A program made the position numbers and the translations under genes. The notes beneath the pieces were generated by a model. The model was not told where the DNA came from, did not search any database, and saw only the letters and a program-made list of their open reading frames with translations. Shown one piece after another: positions 5,885 to 6,808 of a DNA stretch of 6,808 bases. Source of the stretch: Rhodobacter sp. (GTDB taxonomy: Bacteria; Pseudomonadota; Alphaproteobacteria; Rhodobacterales; Rhodobacteraceae); assembly GCA_013824045.1 (NCBI GenBank), contig PNND01000207.1:1-6808 (forward strand). The letters run 5' to 3'. The stretch's first letter is position 1, and each line of letters starts with the position of its first letter.

Positions 5885-6711
5885 GCGCGCATCCCGAGGG
5901 TTTCGGCCATCAGGGGCGTTTGCAGCCAATCCCGCAGCGCCGCTGTCACCCGGTCGGGGGCGGTGAGGTTGACCATATGGCGGTGTCCTTCGATCACGAT
6001 GGCCCGCCCGCGCGGGGCGGAGGCGGCCATAAGGCGGGTCATATCGGGGGTGGAGTTCGGGTCACCATCGCCGGTGAGGACAAGGGCGGGGCAGGTGATC
6101 GCCCCCCAGCGGTCGGCATAGACATCATCGCCGTTGGCAAAGGCGCGATAGGCGGCGGCATAGCCATCGCGGCTGACCTCGGCCAGCCAGCGGGCGACCT
6201 GCGCGCGGGGGGCGGCATCCTGTGCCTCGTCGGTGAACCAGCGCTTGAGCGGGGCGGATGCGTCGAAGGTGCCCTCGGCTATGGCATCGGCGCGGGCGAT
6301 GACGGCGGCGCGGGCCTCGGGTGTGCGGCGGTGGACGGCGTTCAGGATGGCAATGCGGCGGATAAGTTCGGGATAATCGGCGGCAAGGCCGGTGGCGATC
6401 AGCGCGCCCATGGAGTGCCCGGCGACGTTGACCGCGCCGACGCCAAGGGCGGTGATCACCCGCGCCGCCCAGTCGACGTAATCGGGCAGGCGCGCCCCGG
6501 CGGGCAGGGGATCGGAGCGGCCATGGCCCGGCATATCCACGGCAAAGACGCGGGTGGTGGCTGCCAGTGCCGCGATCTGCGGTGCCCAGGCGCGGGCGTT
6601 GAGGCCCACGCCATGGATCAGAAGGAGCGGCTCGCCGCCATGGCCGGGGGGGCCGACCTCAATCAGCCCGACGGACGCTCCGTCAGACAGCGGCAGGGTT
6701 CGATGCATCAT
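5881..6711 (-). CDS. Alpha/beta-fold hydrolase
   Basis: From the ATG at 6711 the product has 276 residues, normal for a cytosolic alpha/beta hydrolase. It shows the oxyanion motif LLLIHGVG (29-36), the strand and turn FAVDMPGHGRSD (56-67), the nucleophile elbow GHSMG with Ser100, the acid Asp217 in TGDGDPNST, and His245 in EGHRHMVNL. The catalytic triad is therefore complete. Close relatives include 3-oxoadipate enol-lactonase-like and RutD-like enzymes, which cleave lactones, esters, carbamates or C-C bonds; the reaction here is not readable from sequence. An AAGGA site 8 nt before the ATG at 6711 supports this start. An alternative ATG 90 bases upstream adds a 30-residue stretch that is merely the other frame of the preceding gene. 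The gene overlaps the DUF1185 gene by 29 nt and the reductase start by 4 nt. Confidence 0.93.
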   Translation of the reverse strand: MMHRTLPLSDGASVGLIEVGPPGHGGEPLLLIHGVGLNARAWAPQIAALAATTRVFAVDMPGHGRSDPLPAGARLPDYVDWAARVITALGVGAVNVAGHSMGALIATGLAADYPELIRRIAILNAVHRRTPEARAAVIARADAIAEGTFDASAPLKRWFTDEAQDAAPRAQVARWLAEVSRDGYAAAYRAFANGDDVYADRWGAITCPALVLTGDGDPNSTPDMTRLMAASAPRGRAIVIEGHRHMVNLTAPDRVTAALRDWLQTPLMAETLGMRA

Positions 6712-6808
6712 GGCCCAGATCCTTGAGGTCTTGATAGCGGTCGCCGATGCGGTGATGCGGGCGGCCGCCGATGGAGGCACCAAGGGCCACGACGATTTCA
6801 TCCGCGGC
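6683..6808 (-). CDS. DUF1185 / amino acid synthesis family protein, C-terminal fragment (partial, right edge)
   Basis: The frame is open from the right edge for 41 codons and ends with TGA at 6685-6683. The residues start AADEIVVALGASIGGRPHHR and continue with IGDRYQDLKDLGHDA. The DEIVVALxxxxGGRPxxRxG pattern matches, from memory, the C-terminal end of PF06684 proteins (DUF1185, named amino acid synthesis). A solved member of that family has a variant of the Bacillus chorismate mutase fold; its biochemical role is not established. The last residues (SNPAAV) overlap the hydrolase gene by 29 nt, so the two are translated from one message. The N-terminal part, about three quarters or more of the protein, lies outside the window. 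The family call rests on this short motif only. Confidence 0.7.
   Translation of the reverse strand, partial: AADEIVVALGASIGGRPHHRIGDRYQDLKDLGHDASNPAAV
6720..6724 (-). promoter_or_regulatory. Ribosome binding site deciding the hydrolase start
   Basis: AAGGA on the - strand lies 8 nt before the ATG at 6711, within the end of the DUF1185 coding region. It favours the first of two adjacent ATG codons (6711 over 6708) and argues against the far upstream ATG at 6801. Confidence 0.65.

Noticed and set aside
5920..6726. 268-codon + strand open frame, Gly/Ala/Asp-rich
   Set aside because: It is antisense to a hydrolase with a full catalytic triad; its composition is typical of GC-driven shadow frames.
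6712..6801. Upstream ATG adding 30 residues to the hydrolase
   Set aside because: This stretch is the DUF1185 C-terminus in another frame; a good AAGGA site supports the ATG at 6711.

Overview
The window looks like chromosomal DNA from a high-GC alphaproteobacterium, most likely of the Rhodobacterales. The evidence is the GC-rich coding with strong third-position GC bias, the M10-serralysin-type C-terminus on an RTX protein, and the make-up of the catabolic cluster. This placement is inference from style; no marker gene is present.

Layout, left to right. Positions 1-99 may hold the last 32 codons of an unrecognised gene on the + strand. Positions 100-388 form a short non-coding stretch between convergent genes; it carries a long imperfect hairpin (329-378) just past the end of the next gene. 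Positions 389-2344 (- strand) encode a 651-residue secreted RTX calcium-binding protein. Its first half is built from NxGTI-type beta-helix-like repeats, followed by about 30 nonapeptide RTX units and a type I secretion C-terminus. An 80-base gap follows. The rest of the window, 2425 to the right edge, is one tightly packed - strand operon. In transcription order it runs: the end of a DUF1185 (amino acid synthesis family) gene, an alpha/beta hydrolase, a flavin reductase with an extra Nudix-like domain, a luciferase-like (LLM) flavin monooxygenase, and an aldehyde dehydrogenase. Junctions are a 29-nt overlap, two 4-nt ATGA overlaps and a 14-nt gap, so these genes are almost certainly co-transcribed and translationally coupled. 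The promoter lies beyond the right edge.

How the genes may work together (inference). The flavin reductase would supply reduced flavin to the LLM monooxygenase, which would oxygenate an organic substrate. The alpha/beta hydrolase would cleave an ester, lactone, carbamate or amide-type product, and the NAD-dependent aldehyde dehydrogenase would oxidise a resulting (semi)aldehyde to an acid. The set resembles the Rut uracil-degradation set (RutA LLM, RutF reductase, RutD hydrolase, RutC of chorismate-mutase-like fold) and pyridine ring-opening clusters. However, it lacks RutB and has DUF1185 where Rut has RutC. The substrate cannot be read from the sequence. The points most worth a second look are the reductase fused to a Nudix-like domain that has lost its catalytic glutamates, and the Rut-like but non-Rut gene combination. 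The RTX gene is probably unrelated to the operon.
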